DNA of 64,000 bases from a virus, in the IMG/VR virus record IMGVR_UViG_3300042923_001092, positions 43,582 through 107,581 of that record. The stretch is one strand, 5' to 3'. The position numbers and the translations under genes were made by a program. The first letter of the stretch is position 1; every line of letters starts with the position of its first letter. The notes beneath the pieces are model-generated. The model was not told the origin of the DNA, searched no databases, and saw nothing but the letters and a program-made list of their open reading frames with translations. Of the stretch, positions 56,000 through 63,446 are shown piece by piece.

Positions 56000-56389
56000 A
56001 TGATAGTAAATTTTTTACCATCACGCAATAAGTCTGAAAATGAAAAAGATTTAAATCGACAGATTAAAAAAGACATGGAAAGGTATATCAAGGATAGAGT
56101 TGACTATCAGAAAAATCATCTTGATACTACTGTAAAAGATTCTACAAGTCATCATTATGAAGAGTGGACTAAAGAAAATCAATCTAAAATAGAATATGCT
56201 CAAAGAATTTTAGATTGCATTACTCTGTATATGGATTCACTGCCAGATGAATGTGGTAATTGTGGAAGAAATTTAGAGGAATGCCAGTACTGTATAAGGA
56301 TAGACAATTATGCAAACAATGGTAATCCGGAATATGAGGATTTATATTTCAGAGACAATGACTATGAAAGGGATGATTATGAAGATTAA
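56000..56389 (+). CDS. Hypothetical protein with CxxC-CxxC knuckle, 129 aa
   Basis: Charged helical N-terminal part, then CGNCGRNLEECQYC near residue 90-103 and an Asp/Tyr-rich tail. ATG 56000 follows AAGGAGG. Function unknown. Confidence 0.73.
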   Translation: MIVNFLPSRNKSENEKDLNRQIKKDMERYIKDRVDYQKNHLDTTVKDSTSHHYEEWTKENQSKIEYAQRILDCITLYMDSLPDECGNCGRNLEECQYCIRIDNYANNGNPEYEDLYFRDNDYERDDYED

Positions 56390-56624
56390 GACAGGGAAAG
56401 CATTTCTATTAGATGGCGACAGATTCCTTTTAGGTACAATCAAAAGAAAAGGATTTAAGAAAGTATTTATGCCGGACCTAAGGTATAAATGTGGATTTGA
56501 TTATCAATATCTTTATAGAGGAGATGTAGGTAGAATTATATTCTATGATGATGCGTTAGTGATAAATCTATCTAATGCTATTTTTGAACATCCAGACTGG
56601 TTCCAAGCAAGGAGGAATAAATAA
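56379..56624 (+). CDS. Hypothetical protein, 81 aa
   Basis: ATG 56379 (or the in-frame ATG 56373) follows AAAGGG inside the end of the previous gene. Basic, beta-rich (KAFLLDGDRFLLGTIKRKGFKKVF). The stop shares its last base with the next ATG. Confidence 0.7.
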   Translation: MKIKTGKAFLLDGDRFLLGTIKRKGFKKVFMPDLRYKCGFDYQYLYRGDVGRIIFYDDALVINLSNAIFEHPDWFQARRNK

Positions 56625-56965
56625 TGTTATCAAATGAAGAAAGAGCTTATTTAATTCATTTAGCAGATTCTGGTAATAAAGCTAATGATGTTATTAGAAA
56701 AGAAAATGATATCAAACAAATGATTGACTTCTTAGAAGGTGCTCTAAAAATAGAACCTCCAGTTTTAGAAGTTACAATAAAATATAAAGGGAGATGTATT
56801 GGGTTATCAAATCTGGTAGATATTCCTTTTGCACATGAAAAGATAAATGAAATAATTTCAAATGAATTAAAGGAATACAAAAGAGAAGATGGTGAACTTA
56901 AAATACCTAAGTCAATTGATCAAGATAGATTAAGGCAATATATTAACTCAATCACGGATAAATAA
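56624..56965 (+). CDS. Hypothetical protein, 113 aa
   Basis: N-terminal helix pair, then beta strands (VLEVTIKYKGRCIGLSNLVDIPF). Unrecognised. Co-operonic with its neighbours. Confidence 0.73.
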   Translation: MLSNEERAYLIHLADSGNKANDVIRKENDIKQMIDFLEGALKIEPPVLEVTIKYKGRCIGLSNLVDIPFAHEKINEIISNELKEYKREDGELKIPKSIDQDRLRQYINSITDK

Positions 56966-56977
56966 AGGAGTAAATAA

Positions 56978-57172
56978 ATGGAATACCAAGAATTAAGATC
57001 TTTAAAAGCTAAGAAAGGAAATGCAGAATTAAAGAAAAGATTCTTAAAACAATGGTCTATAGCACATGGAGCATTACAACTTTGCATTATTCATGACCCT
57101 TATAACGTAAGAGAAGAATTAGAAAAAGAAATGCTTGATTTAGAATTAAAACTAAAACAAATTTGTCATTAA
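56978..57172 (+). CDS. Small helical protein, 64 aa
   Basis: MEYQELRSLKAKKGNAELKKRFLKQWSIAHGALQLCIIHD: basic helical N-terminus. Function unknown. Confidence 0.7.
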   Translation: MEYQELRSLKAKKGNAELKKRFLKQWSIAHGALQLCIIHDPYNVREELEKEMLDLELKLKQICH

Positions 57173-57186
57173 AGGAGAAAGGTTAT

Positions 57187-57426
57187 ATGACATTTGAAGA
57201 TGCTAAGATGCAAGCCCAAAAGATTATCTATGTATATTGTACTAGAAAAGAACTAGAAATATACTGTAAAAGAAAAGGAATCTTAAAGTCATATGACCTT
57301 TCTAAAATAGATATAAAAGTATTACAGAAATATGCAATAAATAGATTCGCTAAGGAAATTCAAATCTATTTTAGAAAGATACAAGAAACTATAACTGTCA
57401 ATCCACCGATAGAATGGAAGGAATAA
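57187..57426 (+). CDS. Small basic protein, 79 aa
   Basis: ATG 57187 follows AAAGGAG. Basic alpha-helical protein (CTRKELEIYCKRKGILKSYDLSK). Function unknown. Confidence 0.7.
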   Translation: MTFEDAKMQAQKIIYVYCTRKELEIYCKRKGILKSYDLSKIDIKVLQKYAINRFAKEIQIYFRKIQETITVNPPIEWKE

Positions 57427-57428
57427 AT

Positions 57429-57845
57429 ATGGAAGAATGTGAAGTATATTACAAACTGAATTGCTCTTGCAAAGATGGACATTGCAAAGAATATAAAGGC
57501 TACTGTGTGTTTGCAATACCAAAAGAAAAATGTAAGGAATGTAAAGAGAATCTAAATAAATGTGTCAATTGTACAAAAGAAGATAAGATACAAGATATAC
57601 AAATTAACAAAGATATAGAAAACCTACAAGATGAATTTGCAGATATCCTATACAATCTTGAATCATCCGGTAAGATGAAAATGGAAGCATTAGATGAGAT
57701 ATTTTCTAAATCTATGGAAATAATCTCTAAATCCTATTGGCTAGGAAGAGAAGATAGACCTAAGATTCGAACTAAAGAATTAAATCTAAAACTGCAGAAT
57801 AACTTCCAATCTGCCATCGTTAATTACCTCAATAAAGGAAGATAA
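57429..57845 (+). CDS. Cys-rich protein, 138 aa
   Basis: ATG 57429 follows GAAGGAATA. Residues 5-50 hold nine Cys (CSCKDGHCKEYKGYCVF, CKECKENLNKCVNC), a likely two-zinc module. The rest is helical. Last gene before the long noncoding region. Confidence 0.73.
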   Translation: MEECEVYYKLNCSCKDGHCKEYKGYCVFAIPKEKCKECKENLNKCVNCTKEDKIQDIQINKDIENLQDEFADILYNLESSGKMKMEALDEIFSKSMEIISKSYWLGREDRPKIRTKELNLKLQNNFQSAIVNYLNKGR

Positions 57846-57910
57846 ATAAATTCTACATTCTACAAATAAAGCTCCAACGCCCCCTTCCCCTCAAAAAAAT
57901 AAAATAAAAA

Positions 57911-57956
57911 GTAGCCCTTCAATATTAATGAATATATAGCAGATATAAAGGGCTAC
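57911..57956 (-). terminator. Hairpin shaped as a minus-strand terminator
   Basis: GTAGCCCTT pairs with AAGGGCTAC. Only on the minus strand is it followed by a long T-rich tract (the complement of 57886-57910), so it would stop leftward transcripts coming out of the GAGCTC-rich block. It may also serve the plus strand weakly. Confidence 0.55.
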
Positions 57957-58605
57957 AATCTATATAATTAATAAATCTAATTCTATAAAACATCTAGACA
58001 TATCAAAGCTAACCATTCTATTCCTCTACAATCTACATAATCAATAACCATAAGCTATAGTAATGATCCTCATGGTAACTAGATATAAGAATCAAATTGC
58101 ATGAGAAAATGAGTATAGAGAACTGCTAGACTAGGTGCGAAGCCTGCGCGCAGAGTAGAGCGCTTTCGCAAGTGTACTACTCATATCCCCGGAGCTCTAG
58201 ACTTCTAGAGCACTTGCGCGAGAGCACTGCGAGTCGCGTTATAGAGAGCTCGGCAATTAGAGCACTTGCGATTAGTCAGGAGTTCCCGTTGCCAGGGCCC
58301 TTATAGATCAGCTCTAAAGCTAATTGCTCTAAATAGATCTAAGCGCACTGCTCAAGTCTTTCTTTAAAAATAAGAACAGAGCTCTAGAATTAGAATTGAG
58401 CTCAAGATTACAGAGCAGCGCTCACGCGTCGCATTAGTGCACTACTCGCAATTTAGAGCTCAGTCATTCTACAGTCTAAGATTCAGTATGAGCTCTAAAA
58501 ATATTGACAGAGCTCTGGACGGTTATAAGAGTGCTATTCTAAACTATGTGCTCTATAGAATTGATTAGAGCTCTGGTGGGCTTATTCAATAGCGTTCTAT
58601 TGTTC

Positions 58606-58647
58606 TAAAAATAAGTATGCGCTCTAGCGAGCAACACCCACCCTGGC
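58606..58647. repeat. Repeat unit: AATAAGTATGCGCTCTAGCG ... ACCCTGGC, copy 1
   Basis: About 40 bases, closely matched at 60059-60099 (copy 2). Its end ACCCTGGC can pair with GCCAGGG near 58290. Confidence 0.65.
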
Positions 58648-58691
58648 CCTATATATGGAAAATCAAAATTTCGACTCTAAAAATAAAGTAT

Positions 58692-58720
58692 TTTACTTTA
58701 GAGGAATAGAATGGTATAAT
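58692..58720 (+). promoter_or_regulatory. Class B promoter (TTTACT-N17-TATAAT)
   Basis: TTTACT at 58692 and TATAAT at 58715 right after the GAGCTC-rich block. Confidence 0.75.
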
Positions 58721-58756
58721 ATATTCATAAGGATAAACCAAGGAGGTAGATATATA

Positions 58757-58939
58757 ATGAAAGAATATGTTATATTTTATCGTAGTAGATATTTTCCTTT
58801 AGAAGGAATTAAAAAGAAGAAAGTTAAGGGATATAAATCTAAGCAAGATATAAGAAATAATTGGCATGATATCATCGGTACAGATGAATATACAATTAAA
58901 AAAATAGAGGAGGTAGATAAATATGGAAACACCATGTGA
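58757..58939 (+). CDS. Small basic protein, 60 aa
   Basis: ATG 58757 with AAGGAGG is used. A longer frame from 58655 would run through the promoter. Basic beta-rich (YVIFYRSRYFPLEGIKKKKVKGY). Function unknown. Confidence 0.72.
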   Translation: MKEYVIFYRSRYFPLEGIKKKKVKGYKSKQDIRNNWHDIIGTDEYTIKKIEEVDKYGNTM

Positions 58940-59189
58940 TTATGGAGATTGCCCATTCAATGCCCAAGGTGGATATGATTGTAGAAACTATTGTGGATTA
59001 GGTGTAGATGAAAATGACTATCCAGAGGAGGAAGAAATAATGTCTAGATGTGATAATTGTGGTGGAGAAGATTGTGCTTGTTGTGAAGTATTTATAGAGG
59101 AGCAAGAAGATATTAGAAGAGGAACTTTTTATGAAGATGGAGATATAGATCCATTCAATTACTTTAACGATAGAGATGATAGATATTAA
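58923..59189 (+). CDS. Cys- and acid-rich protein, 88 aa
   Basis: Eleven Cys (CDYGDCPFNAQGGYDCRNYCG; CDNCGGEDCACC) in a strongly acidic chain suggest metal binding. The start overlaps the previous gene by 17 bases. Function unknown. Confidence 0.72.
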   Translation: METPCDYGDCPFNAQGGYDCRNYCGLGVDENDYPEEEEIMSRCDNCGGEDCACCEVFIEEQEDIRRGTFYEDGDIDPFNYFNDRDDRY

Positions 59190-59203
59190 GGAGGAAGAAG
59201 ATT

Positions 59204-59452
59204 ATGAATAAATTATTGAAGGTAAACGGTAGAGGTAAAAACGAAATGCTTCTTGAAGGTGAATCTATGGCAATGCTTAAGATCTGGGCCATGCAAAACA
59301 CTAAAGGTAAAGCAAAATGCTACATAGCAGATAGTTCTAATAAAGTAGTTATGATTATAAGTGGTGTCCCTGGCAGCTTACCGACTATAGATAAGAATCC
59401 TCCAGAATTGTATCTAGAAAATGAAGACGAACAAGAAAAGGAGAATATATAA
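59204..59452 (+). CDS. Hypothetical protein, 82 aa
   Basis: LLKVNGRGKNEMLLEGESMAMLKIWAMQN: small alpha/beta domain with an acidic end. The stop shares a base with the next ATG. Confidence 0.72.
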   Translation: MNKLLKVNGRGKNEMLLEGESMAMLKIWAMQNTKGKAKCYIADSSNKVVMIISGVPGSLPTIDKNPPELYLENEDEQEKENI

Positions 59453-59952
59453 TGGCAATAGTTGTAGAGGAAATAACTTTAATTAAGCTTCTAAAAAAGT
59501 TTATAAAGAATGCTCCAACTTATAGAAATAGTAGCAGAGTAGGAAATCAAAGATCTGATGCAACACTAGTTGCTACAGAATCATGTATATTCTACAAAGA
59601 AGAATATGACGAAGAAAATGGATTTCATGATGTTGAATATAAGATATTATTTCTATCTTGTTATGGAATAGAAATAAAAATCATGAAACAAAAAGAAGTT
59701 TATATACATGCTTACTGGGATGATGGCTGGAAATATGGAAACACTGAGCATACAAGATATAATGCTGGCAGAAAGTTTTCTAAAATATGTAATCAATTCA
59801 TATTAAATATTTTAGAGACTGCTGAATATGTTTCTACTAATATAGATTCTGCATTCCAGTTTGAAACTAAAGAAGTTGATAAGTTAAAACACTATAAAAA
59901 TGAAAGTCTGAATGATTTAAGCATAGTTAATTCCTCTAACATTTCTAGATAG
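59452..59952 (+). CDS. Hypothetical protein, 166 aa
   Basis: Mixed alpha/beta protein with aromatic strands (VYIHAYWDDGWKYGNTEHTRYNAGRKFS). Unrecognised. Last gene before a terminator. Confidence 0.74.
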   Translation: MAIVVEEITLIKLLKKFIKNAPTYRNSSRVGNQRSDATLVATESCIFYKEEYDEENGFHDVEYKILFLSCYGIEIKIMKQKEVYIHAYWDDGWKYGNTEHTRYNAGRKFSKICNQFILNILETAEYVSTNIDSAFQFETKEVDKLKHYKNESLNDLSIVNSSNISR

Positions 59953-59961
59953 TCGATCAAC

Positions 59962-59990
59962 AGGCATCCATGTTATTTATCAGGATGCCT
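59962..59990 (+). terminator. Rho-independent terminator
   Basis: AGGCATCC pairs with GGATGCCT around a 13-base loop, followed by TTAGTTT. Confidence 0.8.
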
Positions 59991-59997
59991 TTAGTTT

Positions 59998-60038
59998 GGC
60001 TGTCTATCAGAGTTCTAAATAGGCTTAAATATATTGGT
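59998..60038 (+). repeat. Dispersed intergenic repeat, copy 4
   Basis: GGCTGTCTAT then TTCTAAATAGGCTTAAATAT, the clearest match to copy 1 (10592). Confidence 0.55.
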
Positions 60039-60050
60039 AGTCAAGCTTAA

Positions 60051-60099
60051 GCCAGGGTATAAATAAGTATGCGCTCTAGCGACGAACATACACCCTGGC
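60051..60099. repeat. Repeat unit copy 2 with 8-bp stem
   Basis: GCCAGGGT pairs with ACCCTGGC and encloses the TATGCGCTCTAGCG repeat also found at 58606. A GAGCTC follows at 60105. Confidence 0.68.
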
Positions 60100-60128
60100 A
60101 ACTGAGCTCTAGTCTGAAAATAAAGCGA

Positions 60129-60157
60129 TTTACAAAACGTTTCTATTGTGATATAAT
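60129..60157 (+). promoter_or_regulatory. Class B promoter (TTTACA-N17-TATAAT)
   Basis: TTTACA at 60129 and TATAAT at 60152. Confidence 0.8.
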
Positions 60158-60185
60158 TAAACTATAAATAAAGGAGGTGGCATTA

Positions 60186-60575
60186 ATGAAGGTATTTAGA
60201 TCTACAAATGTACTTGGCAAACAAAGTAATTTATATTTAGCGAGTTATGATGATGAAGGAAGAGTAGTCCTTACAAGCAGTATTAATGAGGCAAAGTACT
60301 TTGACTATACAAATGCTGGTCTTGCAAAAGAATATGCAGAAATTATTGGAGGTGTAATTCTTGGAGATGAGGGAATTGTAGTAGATCATATTCAAGAATA
60401 TCAAGTAGTAATTACAGAAACAAGAAAAAGAGTAGTATCAGTATTTGCAGATTCTGAAGAAGTTGCTATAGATCTGGTAGCAAATGATTATGAGGATGAA
60501 AGGTTTGTACTGAATGACCAAGACTATATCGATGATTATACAATAAGAATTAAAGGAAAGGAGACACAGCAATGA
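60186..60575 (+). CDS. Hypothetical protein, 129 aa
   Basis: ATG 60186 with AAGGAGG. Two similar halves, each beta-rich (KVFRSTNVLGKQSNLYLASYDDEGRVV and YQVVITETRKRVVSVFADSEE). Small phage protein of unknown function. It overlaps the next ATG by 4 bases. Confidence 0.74.
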   Translation: MKVFRSTNVLGKQSNLYLASYDDEGRVVLTSSINEAKYFDYTNAGLAKEYAEIIGGVILGDEGIVVDHIQEYQVVITETRKRVVSVFADSEEVAIDLVANDYEDERFVLNDQDYIDDYTIRIKGKETQQ

Positions 60576-60745
60576 AGTATGTAGTCAAATATACGAACCC
60601 TAATAATATTTTTAGAACAGAACCATATACTTTTGAAACAAGATCTAAAAAAGAATATAATGATTTCATTAAAAGAACTAATGAGTATCCAGGCAGCTAC
60701 AATATAATCTCAGATGAAAGAGTTAGTGAAGCTAAAAAGAAATAA
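60572..60745 (+). CDS. Small hypothetical protein, 57 aa
   Basis: ATG 60572 overlaps the previous stop and has AAAGGAG. YVVKYTNPNNIFRTEPYTFETRSKKEYNDFIK, a small alpha/beta domain. Unknown. Confidence 0.7.
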   Translation: MKYVVKYTNPNNIFRTEPYTFETRSKKEYNDFIKRTNEYPGSYNIISDERVSEAKKK

Positions 60746-60781
60746 ATCTGAAAATTCTTTAAATAAAGTTTTAAAAACCTA

Positions 60782-60810
60782 TTTACAAATGTGGAAAGAA
60801 ATGGTATAAT
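60782..60810 (+). promoter_or_regulatory. Class B promoter (TTTACA-N17-TATAAT)
   Basis: TTTACA at 60782 and TATAAT at 60805. Confidence 0.8.
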
Positions 60811-60868
60811 TATATCATAATCAATCAAACAATTATAGGCCAAAGGCCAAGAAAGGTAAGGTATTAAA

Positions 60869-61513
60869 ATGGATAAGAACGGTAAAGGTAAAGCTCAGGT
60901 TAAAGAGGAAGTTAAGAAAATCGAGGACAAATCTTTGGTAGATGCAAAGGCATCTGAAGCAAAACAGGAAGTTAAAGAAGCAGAAAAAGTAGAAGTAAAA
61001 CAGGAAACTGAAACTCCTAATCCTCCGGCTGAAGAGCCTAAGCAGGAGCCCGCTGAACAAGCTCCAGAAAATTCAGATAAAAAATCTGAAGATAAGAAGG
61101 AAAGCCAGAAGCAGGAAGTTAAACCCACACTTACAGAATCAGAAAAAGCCCTCATGGCTATCCAGTCACTGATCAATCGAAATTCTAGTCTTAAGATCGT
61201 TCCTTCAGATTCTAAAACAGGAGTTAGTTACTTCACAGGCAAGAAGAGGCTTTGCAAACTGATCAAAACCAAAAGAGGAGTTACAATCGAAATCAATGTG
61301 GCATTATCCGAAGATCTTAAGAAGCTGCCTGGCATGGAAAATATCTCAGCCACTACTGCATATAAGAAGCATCTCGGAACTATGAAACACATCTACAAGG
61401 CCCCTGATTCTAAGCAGGTATCGGCTATCATGAAAGAAGCCATTGCATTATTCAAAGCAGAGATAGAGGCTGAAAAAGCTAAGGAGCAGGCTCAGGATAC
61501 TAAAACTGCATAA
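60869..61513 (+). CDS. Lys/Glu/Pro-rich protein with conserved C-terminal domain (paralogue 3 of 3)
   Basis: N-terminal 90 residues are Lys/Glu/Pro-rich and disordered. The C-terminal domain (residues 95-205) has KIVPSDSKTGVSYFTGKKRLCKLIKTKRGVTIEINV, KKHLGTMKHIYKAPDSK and MKEAIALFK, as at 7720 and 41095. Codon use is GC-richer than its neighbours and points to strong expression. Single-gene unit between a class B promoter and terminator. Confidence 0.8.
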   Translation: MDKNGKGKAQVKEEVKKIEDKSLVDAKASEAKQEVKEAEKVEVKQETETPNPPAEEPKQEPAEQAPENSDKKSEDKKESQKQEVKPTLTESEKALMAIQSLINRNSSLKIVPSDSKTGVSYFTGKKRLCKLIKTKRGVTIEINVALSEDLKKLPGMENISATTAYKKHLGTMKHIYKAPDSKQVSAIMKEAIALFKAEIEAEKAKEQAQDTKTA

Positions 61514-61527
61514 AGCATTCTAAACTG

Positions 61528-61552
61528 GAAAGCCCGCAAGGGCTTTCTTTTT
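61528..61552 (+). terminator. Rho-independent terminator
   Basis: GAAAGCCC pairs with GGGCTTTC around GCAA (a tetraloop), followed by T5. Confidence 0.93.
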
Positions 61553-61797
61553 ATGAAGAAGATCAGAGCTCGAAGTTTAGAGCCAGAGCCCAAGCGTCGC
61601 ATTAGTAGAGCGCCCGCAATTTAGACGTCTGCTCTGAGTCCTTACAAATTTTGTATCTTTGCAGAGTATGAGCTCTGATTAAATGTATGCGCTCTAAAGT
61701 TATGACAGAGCTCTGGTCTTCTTAGTGCTCTACTTGTGACACCTTCCCTGGAAATGTACGAGCTCTGGAAGCTCTCGAAATTCTTGAAATAAAGAGA
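61553..61797. other. Noncoding GAGCTC-rich block
   Basis: Contains four GAGCTC sites, GCGTCGCATTAGT (also near 58427), GTATGCGCTCTA and CTTCCCTGG, all elements of the 58.1-58.6 kb block. No gene is seen on either strand here that I can support. Confidence 0.65.
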
Positions 61798-61826
61798 TTT
61801 ACAATAGAATGCATAGATGGTATAAT
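61798..61826 (+). promoter_or_regulatory. Class B promoter (TTTACA-N17-TATAAT)
   Basis: TTTACA at 61798 and TATAAT at 61821. Confidence 0.8.
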
Positions 61827-61860
61827 AAGTATATAACCTAATAATAAGGAGGAACCTAAA

Positions 61861-62136
61861 ATGAATGGCAGATATGCAATAGAGGAAGTTAAAAGTGGCA
61901 AGATGTTGACGGTACTCGGAGTTAATGTTGGACCAGGGATAACTAAGATACAGGGTAAGGAATATAATGTAGTTGAGGAGGTTGTTGGTTACCCGCTTGG
62001 AAGTTATGTAGTTAAGTTTTGGATTGATGGTGAAACCCCAGAAATATTGTATGAAATATTGAATCATTCTAAACTTGATAGCAAAGAAAAATGGGCTGAA
62101 GATTTATATGTAATGGAACTCAAAAGATTAAGATAA
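61861..62136 (+). CDS. Hypothetical protein, 91 aa (tandem paralogue a)
   Basis: Beta-rich small protein with IQGKEYNVVEEVVGYPLGSYVVKFWIDGET and a C-terminal ELKRLR. It is homologous to the next gene along its full length. Function unknown. Confidence 0.75.
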   Translation: MNGRYAIEEVKSGKMLTVLGVNVGPGITKIQGKEYNVVEEVVGYPLGSYVVKFWIDGETPEILYEILNHSKLDSKEKWAEDLYVMELKRLR

Positions 62137-62149
62137 GGAGGTACATAAA

Positions 62150-62416
62150 TTGAAAAGTTATTTATTAGATGAAATAGAGGTAGGTGAAGAATTAATCGTC
62201 ATCAGTAGGGTCTCCCAAGGTAAAAGGGAGATCCAAGGCGAGAAATATCTTCTTACACATAAAGTTTATGGACTGCCAATGGCACCTTACATAGCAAAGC
62301 TATGGATAGATGAGCAGACTGTAGTAAAGGCTTATCAGATTCTTGACTATGCAGATATAGACAAGGAATCATGGACTAAAGACTTGATTATACTAAAACT
62401 AAAACGAGTTAAATAG
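62150..62416 (+). CDS. Hypothetical protein, 88 aa (tandem paralogue b)
   Basis: TTG start at 62150 with AAGGAGG. IQGEKYLLTHKVYGLPMAPYIAKLWIDEQT and KLKRVK align with the previous protein, so the pair arose by tandem duplication. Confidence 0.74.
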   Translation: MKSYLLDEIEVGEELIVISRVSQGKREIQGEKYLLTHKVYGLPMAPYIAKLWIDEQTVVKAYQILDYADIDKESWTKDLIILKLKRVK

Positions 62417-62427
62417 GAGGACTTAAT

Positions 62428-62652
62428 ATGTCAACATTAAAAGCACCGGCAAGGAAGATGGTAATAACTGGAATTGGATTTTTCATGGAAAAGAAGACTT
62501 GGGAACAGTGGTATTCAGAACTTCAAAATAAACCTTGTATTAAATGTGGAACTACAAAGAAATTTGTTGATTATATATCAGAAGATGGTAGAAATAATTA
62601 TGTAATTAAATGTTGTCATTGCAATCATAATATAAAAAGTATACCAGATTAA
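62428..62652 (+). CDS. Zinc-ribbon protein, 74 aa
   Basis: CIKCGTTKKF...KCCHCNHN near residues 37-67 forms one zinc ribbon. KKTWEQWYSELQNK precedes it. Function unknown. Confidence 0.72.
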   Translation: MSTLKAPARKMVITGIGFFMEKKTWEQWYSELQNKPCIKCGTTKKFVDYISEDGRNNYVIKCCHCNHNIKSIPD

Positions 62653-62662
62653 TAAAAAGGCA

Positions 62663-62691
62663 TTTACAAAGGTATTCTAATATGATATAAT
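62663..62691 (+). promoter_or_regulatory. Class B promoter (TTTACA-N17-TATAAT)
   Basis: TTTACA at 62663 and TATAAT at 62686. Confidence 0.8.
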
Positions 62692-62719
62692 TATACTATA
62701 AAATAAAGGAGGCAATAAA

Positions 62720-62890
62720 ATGGATAACGTATTAGAGACAATCGATTATGGTGAAATTCCTATCGAAAAAAGTAGAACAATGTTTGATGATGTAATTGAT
62801 GGTATTGATGCAAATGATGGTACTTATACAATTTGCCAAGCTGCAGAAGGATATATCTTTGCAGTAAAGGATAAGGAGGAATTAAAATGA
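62720..62890 (+). CDS. Small acidic protein, 56 aa
   Basis: ATG 62720 follows AAAGGAGG. Acidic (DDVIDGIDANDGTYTICQAAEG). The stop overlaps the next ATG (ATGA). Function unknown. Confidence 0.68.
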   Translation: MDNVLETIDYGEIPIEKSRTMFDDVIDGIDANDGTYTICQAAEGYIFAVKDKEELK

Positions 62891-63042
62891 CAGATAGGGA
62901 ATTAGGCTATAAGTTTATGGAAGATGAAAGAGTTACTAAGTTTCTGGAGGATATGGGATTAGGTCTTGAAACTATAGATCTTGATGAATTTTACAGAGGA
63001 TCTTTTGATAGAATAAAGGAGGCATTAAATGAAAAAGAATAA
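62887..63042 (+). CDS. Small acidic protein, 51 aa
   Basis: ATG 62887 with AAGGAGG. Helical and acidic (MTDRELGYKFMEDERVTKFLED). Overlaps the next start by 14 bases. Function unknown. Confidence 0.68.
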   Translation: MTDRELGYKFMEDERVTKFLEDMGLGLETIDLDEFYRGSFDRIKEALNEKE

Positions 63043-63304
63043 CATAATAAGATTTGCTATCGGTGTTCTGGTAGCTACGGCTTTGATCACTACTCATTAT
63101 GTAAGTGCTAAAGAAAAAGAAATCCATACATTTGAAAATGTAGCAATCTATTACAGCGAAGGTTATATAATCGATGAGGATGGAGATAGATTCGAAGTTA
63201 AGTTCGACTGTCCAAATGATACTGTAATTTCAGTCACCTATGATAACCAAAACACAGTTACAAGATTAGATGATATTCCAATTAGGTTCGAAATATTAAA
63301 ATAA
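63029..63304 (+). CDS. Secreted or membrane-anchored small protein, 91 aa
   Basis: A basic start and hydrophobic segment (MKKNNIIRFAIGVLVATALIT) followed by SAKEKE form a signal peptide or anchor. The rest is a beta-rich domain (YSEGYIIDEDGDRFEVKFDC). Probably acts outside the membrane. Confidence 0.73.
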   Translation: MKKNNIIRFAIGVLVATALITTHYVSAKEKEIHTFENVAIYYSEGYIIDEDGDRFEVKFDCPNDTVISVTYDNQNTVTRLDDIPIRFEILK

Positions 63305-63316
63305 AAAATCTTTGGT

Positions 63317-63340
63317 AGAAGGCTCTTCGGGGCCTTCTTT
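63317..63340 (+). terminator. Rho-independent terminator
   Basis: AGAAGGC pairs with GCCTTCT around an 8-base loop containing CTTCGG, followed by a T run. Confidence 0.88.
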
Positions 63341-63349
63341 TATTATGCT

Positions 63350-63418
63350 AAGAATGAGCTCTGCAGAACGACACCTCCTCTGGCATTAGTGCTCTAGCTT
63401 AGCTAGACACTCTGAAAA
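63350..63418. repeat. Short GAGCTC element
   Basis: GAATGAGCTCTGC, CCTCCTCTGGC and TAGTGCTCTAG repeat elements of the block at 58.1-58.6 kb in a much shortened copy. Confidence 0.55.
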
Positions 63419-63446
63419 TAAAAGATACATATTTTGTAAAAACCTA

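Larger units (their letters stand above)
57846..58691. other. Long noncoding region with GAGCTC-rich, GC-richer block
   Basis: No credible gene is found on either strand. 57846-58080 is AT-rich with one hairpin. From about 58130 to 58650 the base composition changes to mixed GC, and the palindrome GAGCTC occurs eight times, usually as GAGCTCTAG or GAGCTCTGG, together with AGAGCACTTGCG and CTCGCAATTTAGAG-type blocks. These elements recur in shortened form at 60059-60110, 61560-61770 and 63350-63415. It could be a replication or packaging locus, a family of structured RNAs, or a host-protein binding array. Confidence 0.7.

Noticed and set aside
58655-58756. A longer N-terminus for the gene at 58757
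   Set aside because: The upstream in-frame ATG would make the class B promoter part of the coding region. The downstream ATG has an ideal ribosome site.
61642-62067. A 141-codon minus-strand frame over the GAGCTC block
   Set aside because: It runs antisense through a promoter and a well-supported plus-strand gene with an AAGGAGG site. There is no ribosome site on its own strand and the composition is not protein-like.
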